Assembly: GCA_037388885.1 (NCBI GenBank)
Contig: JARRJS010000087.1
Span: 1 to 12,290, forward strand
Reading direction: 5' to 3'
Origin: JARRJS01 sp037388885
Lineage (GTDB): Bacteria > Gemmatimonadota > Gemmatimonadetes > Longimicrobiales > RSA9
Length of the DNA: 12,290 nt
Part shown: one piece after another, positions 6,373 to 12,290 of the stretch
How positions within the stretch are numbered: the stretch's first letter is position 1
Layout of the letters: every line of letters begins with the position of its first letter
Notes under the pieces: model-generated
The model's input: only the letters and a program-made list of their open reading frames with translations
What the model was told of the DNA's origin: nothing
The model's database searches: none
Program-made: the position numbers and the translations under genes

Positions 6373-7665
6373 TCAGCGCGAGCTGGCAGAATCAGCCAGG
6401 ATCGATTGGCCGAACTCTTCGAGCGTGGGCAGGTAGCCGAGCTGATGCAGCCAGGTATACAGATCCCAGTAGTCTGCGACCCGCTGAATCATCCCGTCTT
6501 TTACTTCCACGACGGTGATGCCGGGGATGGAAAATTCCCGCCCCGTCGGCGTCTCCCCCAGCCAGCTGCCGGTGTGGACGCCGGACCAGACCCACTCGGT
6601 GACGAGCGTGTTCCCGTCGAAGATCGTGCTCGTGTTCTTGGTCTGACTGTCCTTCGATCCCGCGAACGTCGCGGCCATGTACCGGGCGAAGCCTTCAGGC
6701 CCCACGAATACATTTCCCGTCGCCGCCTCTACGTACCGTGCGTCCGGAGCCACGACTCCTTTGAAATGTGCGGCGTCGCGGTTGTCCCAGGCCGTCCCGT
6801 AGGCCTGCAGGATCTTCGTGACCGTGTCGGCGGCGGGGCGGTCGGCACTGACGCCAGGCTCCCGGGGCTGCAACGACTCCAGGACTTCCCCATACCCCAG
6901 GGTGAAATCCTGCTCGCTGAACCAGGCGCGCACCACGTTGAGAATGGGGATCCGATCCCACGGCTCGTAGGGCGGCAGTCCGGAGAACGTCAACGAGGCC
7001 GCGGCCGGGCGGAGCCGCGTCGTATGGAAGTTCATGGGCAATCCGGTGAGCTGCCGGACCGCCGGCGGAGCACCCCGCTCCACCGACTGGATGTGCTTGA
7101 TATTGTACGAGTACGACTCCACCGGCCCTGGTGGTGTGACGTCTCCAGAAAGCCTGAACTCCGCCTGTATGAGCGTGGTCCCGGCTCGGCTGATCGAGAC
7201 CCTCAACGCGTCGTCTTCCTCCCGGACCTGGAACTCCGCCGGATACTTGTTGAACCCCCAGATCTCCCGTCCTCCCGTCACCGCCGCGGCGTCGTCGAGA
7301 TAGAGAACAGGGAGGTAGGTACCGGGCTTCCCCCGGTACGAAACCGGGACCGCGAGGTACGCTTCCAGGTACTCAAGGTCCGCCGGCTCGACGATCCGGT
7401 GGTGCGCGAACACGAACTGCAGGATGCTGTCGGGACCCGCCTCGAGCGGGGCCGGCACCAGCGCCCGTGCGGCCGCGGCTGTCGTCCTGAACTCGACGGT
7501 GTAGAAGCGGCTACCCTTGTACCCGAAGGGGGGCTTGGCGTAGTCGAGCGGCCCGGGAGCGAACACGGTCCCGGAGAAGTCCGGGACGGGAGAAGTACTG
7601 TTCTGCGCATGAGCCGGGGCCACAACGAGGACGAGGAGCGTGGTGCCAAGGAGGAGACGGCGCAT
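6373..7665 (-). CDS. Exported fusion: acetoacetate-decarboxylase-like domain plus SnoaL-like domain
   Basis: This 430-residue protein begins with a Sec signal peptide (two arginines, an LLLGTTLLVLVV core, predicted cut after AHA at residue 20). Residues about 37-270 match acetoacetate decarboxylase: PPFGY, EYLEAYLAVPV with Glu101, and GREIWGFNKYPAEF (132-145). By alignment with the family pattern GRE..GFPKK, Lys140 fits the Schiff-base lysine, while the second lysine that lowers its pKa is Tyr141. Residues about 281-410 form a SnoaL-like (NTF2-fold) domain with EWVWSGVHTG (357-366) and a TVVEVKDGMI...DYWD end. ATG 7665 has AAGGTGA just upstream; 21 further in-frame codons upstream are not needed. 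It is the first gene of operon B. The SnoaL half is homologous to the protein at 10917-11432. Decarboxylation or another Schiff-base reaction on an exported beta-keto compound is possible; the substrate is unknown. Confidence 0.85.
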   Translation of the reverse strand: MRRLLLGTTLLVLVVAPAHAQNSTSPVPDFSGTVFAPGPLDYAKPPFGYKGSRFYTVEFRTTAAAARALVPAPLEAGPDSILQFVFAHHRIVEPADLEYLEAYLAVPVSYRGKPGTYLPVLYLDDAAAVTGGREIWGFNKYPAEFQVREEDDALRVSISRAGTTLIQAEFRLSGDVTPPGPVESYSYNIKHIQSVERGAPPAVRQLTGLPMNFHTTRLRPAAASLTFSGLPPYEPWDRIPILNVVRAWFSEQDFTLGYGEVLESLQPREPGVSADRPAADTVTKILQAYGTAWDNRDAAHFKGVVAPDARYVEAATGNVFVGPEGFARYMAATFAGSKDSQTKNTSTIFDGNTLVTEWVWSGVHTGSWLGETPTGREFSIPGITVVEVKDGMIQRVADYWDLYTWLHQLGYLPTLEEFGQSILADSASSR

Positions 7666-7814
7666 GATCACCTTCCCTCTGAGGTCGCGGAACCCGCAGG
7701 GAAGCGCGCGGGCGCGGACTCGTAGCATTCAACGGGGGACAACCATTACGCAAGGTTGGCGATCATGGCTGACGGTCGTCTCCCGGTCGGCCGCCGCCGG
7801 AGCCGGACCCGAGC
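7666..7814 (-). promoter_or_regulatory. Intergenic region upstream of operon B
   Basis: These 149 bases separate the TGA of the HD-GYP regulator gene from the ADC-SnoaL start on the same strand. The spacing is large for this strand, so operon B probably has its own promoter here. TTGCGT- and TTGTCC-like elements occur in the reverse strand, but none has a good -10 partner at 16-18 bases. No terminator hairpin with a T-run was found after the HD-GYP gene. Confidence 0.3.
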
Positions 7815-8864
7815 TCAGTTCACCGGTGCGACCGTCCCCTCGGAACCCAAGACGACGGCGCGAAGCGCACCCAGGAGCTGCTCCGAAAACCATACGCCGG
7901 AGGCGCCCGACAGCGTCGCCATCGCACTATCGGGCGGCATCGCATCGCGGAAGGGCCGCTCTTCGGTGATCGCGACCCATGCCTCCGCGAGCCCGACGAT
8001 CTGGCCACCCAGCGAGATCTCGGCGCCCCGCTTTCGATCGGGATAGCCCGAACCGTTCAGGCGCTCGTGGTGTTCGAGCACGTAGGTTCTCGCGTTACCC
8101 AGGTGAACCAGCGGATCGAGGATGTCTGCCCCCCTCCGGCAGTGCCCTTCAATGGACTGGCGCTCCCGTTCATCGAGATCGCCTCGCTTGCCGACGATTG
8201 CGTCCCCGACCGAGATCATGCCGATGTCGTGGAGTAGACCAGCAGTGTGAATGGCCTCGATCTCCTCTTCCCCCACGCCCAGCTCCCTGGCGATGGCTTC
8301 CCCACACTCGGCGACGCGCTGGCTGTGTCCCTTGAACTCGGGGATCCTCGACTCGAGAGCGTTGAGCAGCGCCGTGAGCGTTGCGAGCGAGACGGAACGT
8401 ACTTCTGCCGTCTTGCGTTCCACCTCTTCTTCCAGCCAGGCGTTCTTCGCACGCCTGAACTCCGAGAACGCCTGGTCCATCAGAGCCCGCTGGACGGCTC
8501 GGGCCAGGTCCGCGAATTCGGTGGGCTTGGTGAGATAGTCGGTCGCCCCGAGGCGAAGAGCCCCCTGGGCGGCCGCCTCGTCGCCCGCCCCTGTCACCAC
8601 GATGAAGCGGACCTCCGGGTTCGTTTCGAGCGCGCGTTCGACCAGCTCCAGTCCCGTCATTTCGGGCATCTGGTTGTCGACGACGAGGAGTCTGACATCC
8701 GGAGTCAGCTCCGAAAGCGCTTCCGTAGGAGAGACGAATGCTCGTGCCGCGTAGCCCATGCGCGCGAGGAAGCGACGAAAAGCCTCCGCCACCGACCCGT
8801 CGTCATCGATGACGAACACGACGCAATCTTCAGGGCGCGGTAGCAGCTCGTAATCCAAGGTCAC
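7815..8864 (-). CDS. Response regulator with HD-GYP output domain (RpfG-type)
   Basis: This 349-residue cytoplasmic protein has an N-terminal receiver domain (about 15-125) with acidic triplet Asp20-Asp22, phosphoacceptor Asp63 (VVDNQMPEMTG), Thr91 and Lys113. A helical linker (about 130-165) leads to an HD-GYP domain (about 168-330), a fold that hydrolyses cyclic di-GMP. Metal ligands are present: His180, HD at 212-213, His241, HH at 265-266, and GYP at 273-275. Three usually conserved positions differ: HDIGK reads HDIGM (Met216), the Asp of V.DV.DAL is Glu294, and the second Asp is Val297. It may therefore be a slow or altered phosphodiesterase. The start is GTG 8864 with AGGAG six bases upstream. 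No sensor kinase is adjacent, so it is an orphan regulator here. It sits between operons B and C and is spaced from both. Confidence 0.92.
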   Translation of the reverse strand: MTLDYELLPRPEDCVVFVIDDDGSVAEAFRRFLARMGYAARAFVSPTEALSELTPDVRLLVVDNQMPEMTGLELVERALETNPEVRFIVVTGAGDEAAAQGALRLGATDYLTKPTEFADLARAVQRALMDQAFSEFRRAKNAWLEEEVERKTAEVRSVSLATLTALLNALESRIPEFKGHSQRVAECGEAIARELGVGEEEIEAIHTAGLLHDIGMISVGDAIVGKRGDLDERERQSIEGHCRRGADILDPLVHLGNARTYVLEHHERLNGSGYPDRKRGAEISLGGQIVGLAEAWVAITEERPFRDAMPPDSAMATLSGASGVWFSEQLLGALRAVVLGSEGTVAPVN

Positions 8865-8984
8865 CGGAAACTCCTGGGGCTCTCAGGTTCCGCCTTCATT
8901 CCAGGCAACGTGCGCAGGCCGTCATAGTGGAACGCCTTGGGCCGAGGCGACGACTAGGGAAAGGAACAAGGAAGCGACGGGAAA

Positions 8985-10043
8985 TCAAGACGCCATTTCC
9001 GGCGACAATCGTGCGATCGACCAAACGTTCGGCGTCATCGAGTTGGGCGACTGAAAAATCAGAATGCCGGAGTCTCCGTCCACGCCCAGCAGCTCCGGCC
9101 CGTCCAGCCATTCGAAGATCTCTTCCCCTGATTTCGTCATGGCAAGCAGATGCCAGTGGAGGGTCCTGTCCACGATCGTGCGAAAGGGCACGACAAGGGT
9201 GTCCTGGCCCATCCAATACACGCCCGTCACCGTCTCGAAGCTCCCCAACCATTCGGCTCTCTTTCGCGGGTTCTGGAAGTCGCCCGGCGCCATCGGCTTC
9301 GGCATCCGGAAGTGCTTCGCCGGTAGTCGGCTGCGTCGCAGCAACTCACCGTCCTTGTTGAAGAAATAGATCGTGTCTATCGGCAGAGCGGCGGCCGCGA
9401 TTTCGTTCCCGTTGAAGGCCAGGACCACGGAGGCCATGACCACGGCCAGATCCGGATACGGGTAATGGGCAAACGGTCGGAAGAAGCTCGCGGTAACGGA
9501 TTCCCGGTTCAGGTTCACGATGTGGAGAAAAGCGTGCGGGGGCCGGTCGCCACCGATCCCGGAACACACGACCAGCGAGTCGTTCAGGACCGCACCATCT
9601 TCCATCCGCTGCAACGGCACCAGGAAGCTCTTCACGAGATGGATGCCGGCGGAATCGAAAATGGCCACTTTCGTGTCTCTGTCCGCCACGAATATGTTGC
9701 CGCCGGGGAGCCGCAGGGCGATCTGTGGCTCCTGGAACTCCTCCGGACCATGTCCCTTCCTGCCCACGTGCCACAACAGGCGCCCGCTCTCGTCGTACCG
9801 TCGGATCTGCGCCTCGCGAACGTCCGCGACCAGGTAGCCGCCGCGAGGATCCGGACGCACAACGGGGGTGACGTTGATGACGGACGTCGATTCCTGGAGA
9901 CGGATCTCACGGATCCGAGTCACAGGCGATCGAGGGCCGAAGTCTTGCGCGGCCAGAGCTCCCGACGTTGCGTGCGTCCACGCCACGACGAGGAAGAAGC
10001 CCAGGCCACCGGCACAACAACGCACTGCGTCCAAGGACATCAC
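8985..10043 (-). CDS. Exported 6-bladed beta-propeller protein
   Basis: This 352-residue protein has an N-terminal signal peptide (hydrophobic core about 11-22, likely cut after ALAA at residue 32) followed by NHL-like propeller blades. Blade signatures include GGYLVADVREAQIRRYDESG, GRKGHGPEEFQEPQIAL and GGNIFVADRDTKVAIFDSAG. The GHGPEEF loop is typical of 6-bladed beta-propeller proteins that are numerous in Bacteroidota and Gemmatimonadota and mostly uncharacterised. The start is either GTG 10043 (AGAGG eight bases upstream) or the next codon, ATG 10040. It follows the TlpA-like gene by 34 bases and is the last gene of operon C. A binding or scaffold role outside the cytoplasm is likely; catalytic residues are not evident. 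Confidence 0.82.
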   Translation of the reverse strand: MMSLDAVRCCAGGLGFFLVVAWTHATSGALAAQDFGPRSPVTRIREIRLQESTSVINVTPVVRPDPRGGYLVADVREAQIRRYDESGRLLWHVGRKGHGPEEFQEPQIALRLPGGNIFVADRDTKVAIFDSAGIHLVKSFLVPLQRMEDGAVLNDSLVVCSGIGGDRPPHAFLHIVNLNRESVTASFFRPFAHYPYPDLAVVMASVVLAFNGNEIAAAALPIDTIYFFNKDGELLRRSRLPAKHFRMPKPMAPGDFQNPRKRAEWLGSFETVTGVYWMGQDTLVVPFRTIVDRTLHWHLLAMTKSGEEIFEWLDGPELLGVDGDSGILIFQSPNSMTPNVWSIARLSPEMAS

Positions 10044-10077
10044 GGGTATCGCCTCTGGCCAGTGTGTGTGAAACGCC

Positions 10078-10878
10078 TCAGGGTCGCTGGTTCGACGCGC
10101 GTCGCAACTTCTCCCCGAATTCCGGCAGCTTCATGCGGTTGTACGGATTCGAGCCGGAGACTTCTACCCGTCCCTGATCGTCGAGCACAAAAGTAGCCGG
10201 CACGGCAAATACGTCGAACGTCTCGGCAGCCGCGCCATCCGGATCGAGAACGTAGACGACGTTGCCCGGTGGATGACGATCGAGCCAGCGGGCAACGCGA
10301 TCGGGCGAGTCCTTGTACGCGACCGCCACTACGACCACGCCGTCGGCAAATTCGGCCGCGAAGCGGGCAAGCCCGGGCAGCTCCGCGACACACGGTCTGC
10401 ACCACGTCGCCCAGAAATTCACGACCACCGGCTTCCCCTTCAGGTCAGCCAGCCCGAGGGTGTCGCTGCCGCGTACGCGGATGAATTCCAGGGGCAGCGA
10501 AGACGAACCGGGACTGGGGAACGGAAGAACGGGCGGCGGCAAAACCTCGCCGCCACAGACCCGGGCAACGATCACGCGCTCGAGGGCCGGCCAATCGGCC
10601 GATTCGTAGAGCGCCATGAGCGAATGCAGACGCGCCGTGTCCTTCCGTTGTACGGAGGCGCGGGCCATTCGAATGGTGTAGTCCTGGACGACCCGCGTGC
10701 CGGCGGCGCTCTTCAGTTGCGTCGCCGGGTTCGTACAGTCGTACGTGATGGTGCTCCGTCCGTCGTCGCCGACAATCACCGCCTGGGCGACGCCCGTGGA
10801 CGGGATCAGTAGCGCAGTCGTGAGGAGCCAACGTGGGAGGCATGCGACCCGCAGGCCGCGAACGACACGTCGTTTCAT
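10078..10878 (-). CDS. TlpA/ResA-like exported thioredoxin-fold protein
   Basis: From ATG 10878 the protein has 266 residues and a signal peptide (MKRRVVRGLR basic end, LLTTALLIP core, predicted cut after AQA at residue 33). The C-terminal thioredoxin fold (about 125-262) carries NFWATWCRPC with Cys160 and Cys163 and the cis-proline loop VPATFVLD (Pro227). This is the TlpA/ResA pattern of periplasmic disulfide reductases. The N-terminal part (34-120) is not a domain I recognise and has a separate cysteine pair, Cys48 and Cys108. An alternative start, ATG 10920, overlaps the SnoaL gene stop as ATGA, which would couple translation but lengthen the signal by 14 residues. It is the middle gene of operon C. 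It may reduce disulfides of exported partners, but no electron donor is encoded nearby. Confidence 0.87.
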   Translation of the reverse strand: MKRRVVRGLRVACLPRWLLTTALLIPSTGVAQAVIVGDDGRSTITYDCTNPATQLKSAAGTRVVQDYTIRMARASVQRKDTARLHSLMALYESADWPALERVIVARVCGGEVLPPPVLPFPSPGSSSLPLEFIRVRGSDTLGLADLKGKPVVVNFWATWCRPCVAELPGLARFAAEFADGVVVVAVAYKDSPDRVARWLDRHPPGNVVYVLDPDGAAAETFDVFAVPATFVLDDQGRVEVSGSNPYNRMKLPEFGEKLRRASNQRP

Positions 10879-10916
10879 GGCGTGATTCCGTCGAGCCCCG
10901 CAAGTCTCTTCAGCAG

Positions 10917-11432
10917 TCATTGCGAACCCGGGCCTGATGCTCCAGAAGGTGATCCAGACTCGCCCGCCGGCGGCATGACGCCCAGCTGCTGAAGGAACCC
11001 AAAGCGGTCGTAGTAGTCGGTTGCCCGGGTGATCAAGCCGTCTTCGATCTCCAGAACGGTGACGCCGTGAACGACGAAATCGCGACCCGTGGCCGGGAGA
11101 TTCGGCAAGTTGCCCGTGTGCGTGCCGCTCCACACCCACTCCAGCGCGACGTCACTATCACCCACGATTTCGTCGAGGAACTCCAGTCTGCTTTCCGGCG
11201 CCACCACGAACGCGTTACGAAGGAACTGAACCACCCCCTCGACTCCCTGGTAGACAGCGTCCGGCGTCTGATAGGTCGCTTCGGGCGCGAAAAGCGTCTC
11301 CAGAAGGTCTTCGTTCCGCTGTTCCCAGGCCTCACTGAAGGAATCCGCGATCGACGCGGGAGACATCTCCTGGGCGGCGAGTGGTCCAACGAGCAGAGCG
11401 AGCATGCAAAAAGGCAGAAACAGGCGGGCCAT
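10917..11432 (-). CDS. Exported SnoaL-like (NTF2-fold) protein
   Basis: This 171-residue protein has a signal peptide (LFLPFCMLALLVGPLAA, predicted cut after residue 20) and one SnoaL-like domain (about 27-150). EWVWSGTHTG (98-107), TGRDFVVHGVTVLEIEDG and the DYYDRFGFLQQLG ending match the C-terminal half of the ADC-SnoaL fusion at 6373-7665 position by position. The family includes polyketide cyclases, limonene-epoxide-hydrolase relatives and many non-enzymatic binders, so the reaction is unknown. ATG 11432 has a strong GAGGAGG site 7 bases upstream. It opens operon C, and its TGA overlaps a possible TlpA start. The last 20 residues are a Gly/Ser/Pro tail, probably disordered. Confidence 0.85.
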   Translation of the reverse strand: MARLFLPFCMLALLVGPLAAQEMSPASIADSFSEAWEQRNEDLLETLFAPEATYQTPDAVYQGVEGVVQFLRNAFVVAPESRLEFLDEIVGDSDVALEWVWSGTHTGNLPNLPATGRDFVVHGVTVLEIEDGLITRATDYYDRFGFLQQLGVMPPAGESGSPSGASGPGSQ

Positions 11433-11700
11433 GATCCAGCCTCCTCTGCGAAGGGGAACTGGGCCGAAGGACGAGGCTACAGGCAGGCGCTCAATGATTG
11501 CCCCCTCGGGCCCGGGCCGCAATAGAAAAGGGATCACGACCTTTCTGACAACGCGCCAGGCCGATTCCCGCTTCTTGTACGATGCGGGCCTGCAGCCATA
11601 TTGGAGGTAGGCGCTGCGCGGCTGGCAGATCGGGCGGATTCCGGTCTGGCCACCGCGGATCCTGACTCCAGCGGCTTCACCTCCACCCGTGAGGACCGCC
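11433..11700. promoter_or_regulatory. Divergent intergenic region upstream of operon C
   Basis: The gap holds the leaders of operon C (minus) and of the plus-strand remnant and transglutaminase genes. A weak minus-strand promoter candidate pairs TTGTCA (11551-11546) with TCTATT (11526-11521) at a long 19-base spacing. An imperfect inverted repeat, ATTGC (11497-11501) with GCAAT (11519-11523) around a C/G-rich core, lies just downstream of it in the operon C direction. Neither is strong, and no gene is supported here. Confidence 0.3.
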
Positions 11701-11823
11701 ATGGCTGATCGCTCGCTGTTCCAGGAGCTGAAATGCCGACGCGTGTTCCCGCCCACCGCTGCTTACCGCGTTTCCGTGCCACGAAAGGACGTCCCTGATG
11801 CCCGCCGTGAGCCCGTTGTCTGA
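11701..11823 (+). pseudogene. Short remnant of an ELKRRNVF-type N-terminal motif protein
   Basis: ATG 11701, with TGAGGA about 6 bases upstream, opens a 40-codon frame beginning MADRSLFQELKCRRVFPPTA and ending at TGA 11821-11823. LFQELKCRRVF followed by AAY closely resembles the LF.ELKRRNVFRVA.AY segment that precedes the transmembrane helix in many TPR/FlgO-domain, kinase and cyclase-type membrane proteins. Here the frame loses similarity where the membrane helix should begin and stops soon after. The end overlaps the transglutaminase start by 26 bases in another frame. I read it as the stump of a truncated gene; a functional 40-residue peptide or a chance match cannot be excluded. Confidence 0.4.
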
Positions 11824-12290
11824 CCATGAACACCCCGCGATCCAGGCGAAAGCGGATGCGCTGACGTCCGATCGACCCACGCTCCTGGACCAGATGGAGA
11901 GCATCTTCGGTTTCGTGCGGGACCAGATCCGGTTCGGGTTTCCCCCCAGGTGGGATGCGGTGAAGGCGTCCGAGACGGTCCAGTACGGGATAGGATACTG
12001 CACGCCGAAGGCCACCCTGTTCGTGGCGCTGTGCAGAGCGGCTGGCATCCCCGCCCGGATCCACACGGGCCTCATCGACGTCCGGATCATGCGGGGTATC
12101 TTCCCGTCATTGGCCTTTCCGTTTCTTCCCGGCGCCGTGGGCACGCCTGGACGGAGGTCGAGATCGATGGAGAGTGGAAGCCCATCGACTCCTACATCAA
12201 CGACGAAGCGTTCTATCAGAGGGCACTGAGACGCCTCGACGAAACCGGCCAGGATCCCGGCTTCTCGATCTGTCGACGGATGGGACCCAG
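11798..12290 (+). pseudogene. Transglutaminase-like protein, frameshifted and running off the window
   Basis: From ATG 11798 (AAAGGAC about 7 bases upstream) the frame encodes a transglutaminase-like core: an N-terminal helical part, then YGIGYCTPKATLFVALCRAA, with the candidate nucleophile Cys68, and AGIPARIHTGLIDVRIMRG. After FLPGAVG (about 12138) this frame becomes unrelated sequence and stops at 12229. The frame one base back continues the domain from 12142 as HAWTEVEIDGEWKPIDSY, supplying the catalytic His and Asp, and stays open to the window end. One base appears to be missing between about 12100 and 12142, possibly in the GGG at 12139-12141. Unless this is a sequencing error, Cys and His/Asp are on separate products and the enzyme is dead. 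Such proteins are usually cysteine proteases or peptidases rather than protein cross-linkers. Confidence 0.7.

Noticed and set aside
7606..7665. Tat (twin-arginine) signal on the ADC-SnoaL protein
   Set aside because: Two arginines are present, but the rest of the S/T-RR-x-F-L-K consensus is missing and the hydrophobic core is of ordinary Sec type.
8933..8949. CGCCTTGGGCCGAGGCG hairpin between operon C and the HD-GYP gene as a terminator
   Set aside because: The stem is short, needs a G-T pair in the plus direction, has a mismatch in the minus direction, and is not followed by a T-run.
1..12290. CRISPR arrays, tRNA or rRNA genes, transposases, integrases, phage genes
   Set aside because: No regularly spaced repeats, cloverleaf-like sequence or mobile-element protein was found. 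The only tandem repeat (629-707) has no spacers.

Overview
The window is GC-rich bacterial DNA with short intergenic gaps. Four genes begin with Sec-type signal peptides or a lipobox, there is a TlpA-like thioredoxin, and good purine-rich ribosome sites precede most starts. This points to a Gram-negative-type cell envelope. The pairing of exported SnoaL-like proteins, a TlpA-like protein and a 6-bladed beta-propeller protein reminds me of Gemmatimonadota, but that placement is inference; there is no rRNA or marker gene to settle it.

Left edge (1-707). The window opens in the first 23 codons of a minus-strand ribbon-helix-helix (antitoxin-like) gene whose start lies inside a 15-bp perfect inverted repeat. 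A plus-strand TrmO/TsaA-family gene (206-637) follows, behind a leader with nested inverted repeats and a possible 11-codon leader peptide. A four-copy ~20-bp tandem repeat fills the gap to the next, convergent gene.

CoA-ester operon (708-3717, minus). An enoyl-CoA hydratase/isomerase gene overlaps the start of an ADP-forming acyl-CoA synthetase gene by 11 bases. Together they suggest acyl-CoA breakdown with ATP recovery by substrate-level phosphorylation. A 325-base divergent control region (3718-4042) leads to a lone small lipoprotein gene (4043-4546, plus).

Operon B (4648-7665, minus). An exported protein fusing an acetoacetate-decarboxylase-like domain to a SnoaL-like domain is followed by a membrane-anchored strictosidine-synthase/SMP-30-type propeller and, 4 bases later, a SAM methyltransferase. 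Upstream and separately spaced is a response regulator with an HD-GYP output domain (7815-8864, minus).

Operon C (8985-11432, minus). An exported stand-alone SnoaL-like protein, a TlpA-like thioredoxin and an exported 6-bladed beta-propeller protein are tightly packed. The SnoaL protein is clearly homologous to the C-terminal half of the operon B fusion. Two neighbouring operons therefore each start with an exported SnoaL domain and carry a beta-propeller further down. This is the most system-like pattern in the window; its substrate is unknown.

Right edge (11701-12290, plus). A 40-codon remnant resembling the N-terminal ELKRRNVF-type motif overlaps the start of a transglutaminase-like gene. 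That gene is broken by an apparent one-base frameshift between its catalytic Cys and its His/Asp, and it runs off the window.

No tRNA, rRNA, CRISPR array, transposase or phage gene was seen.
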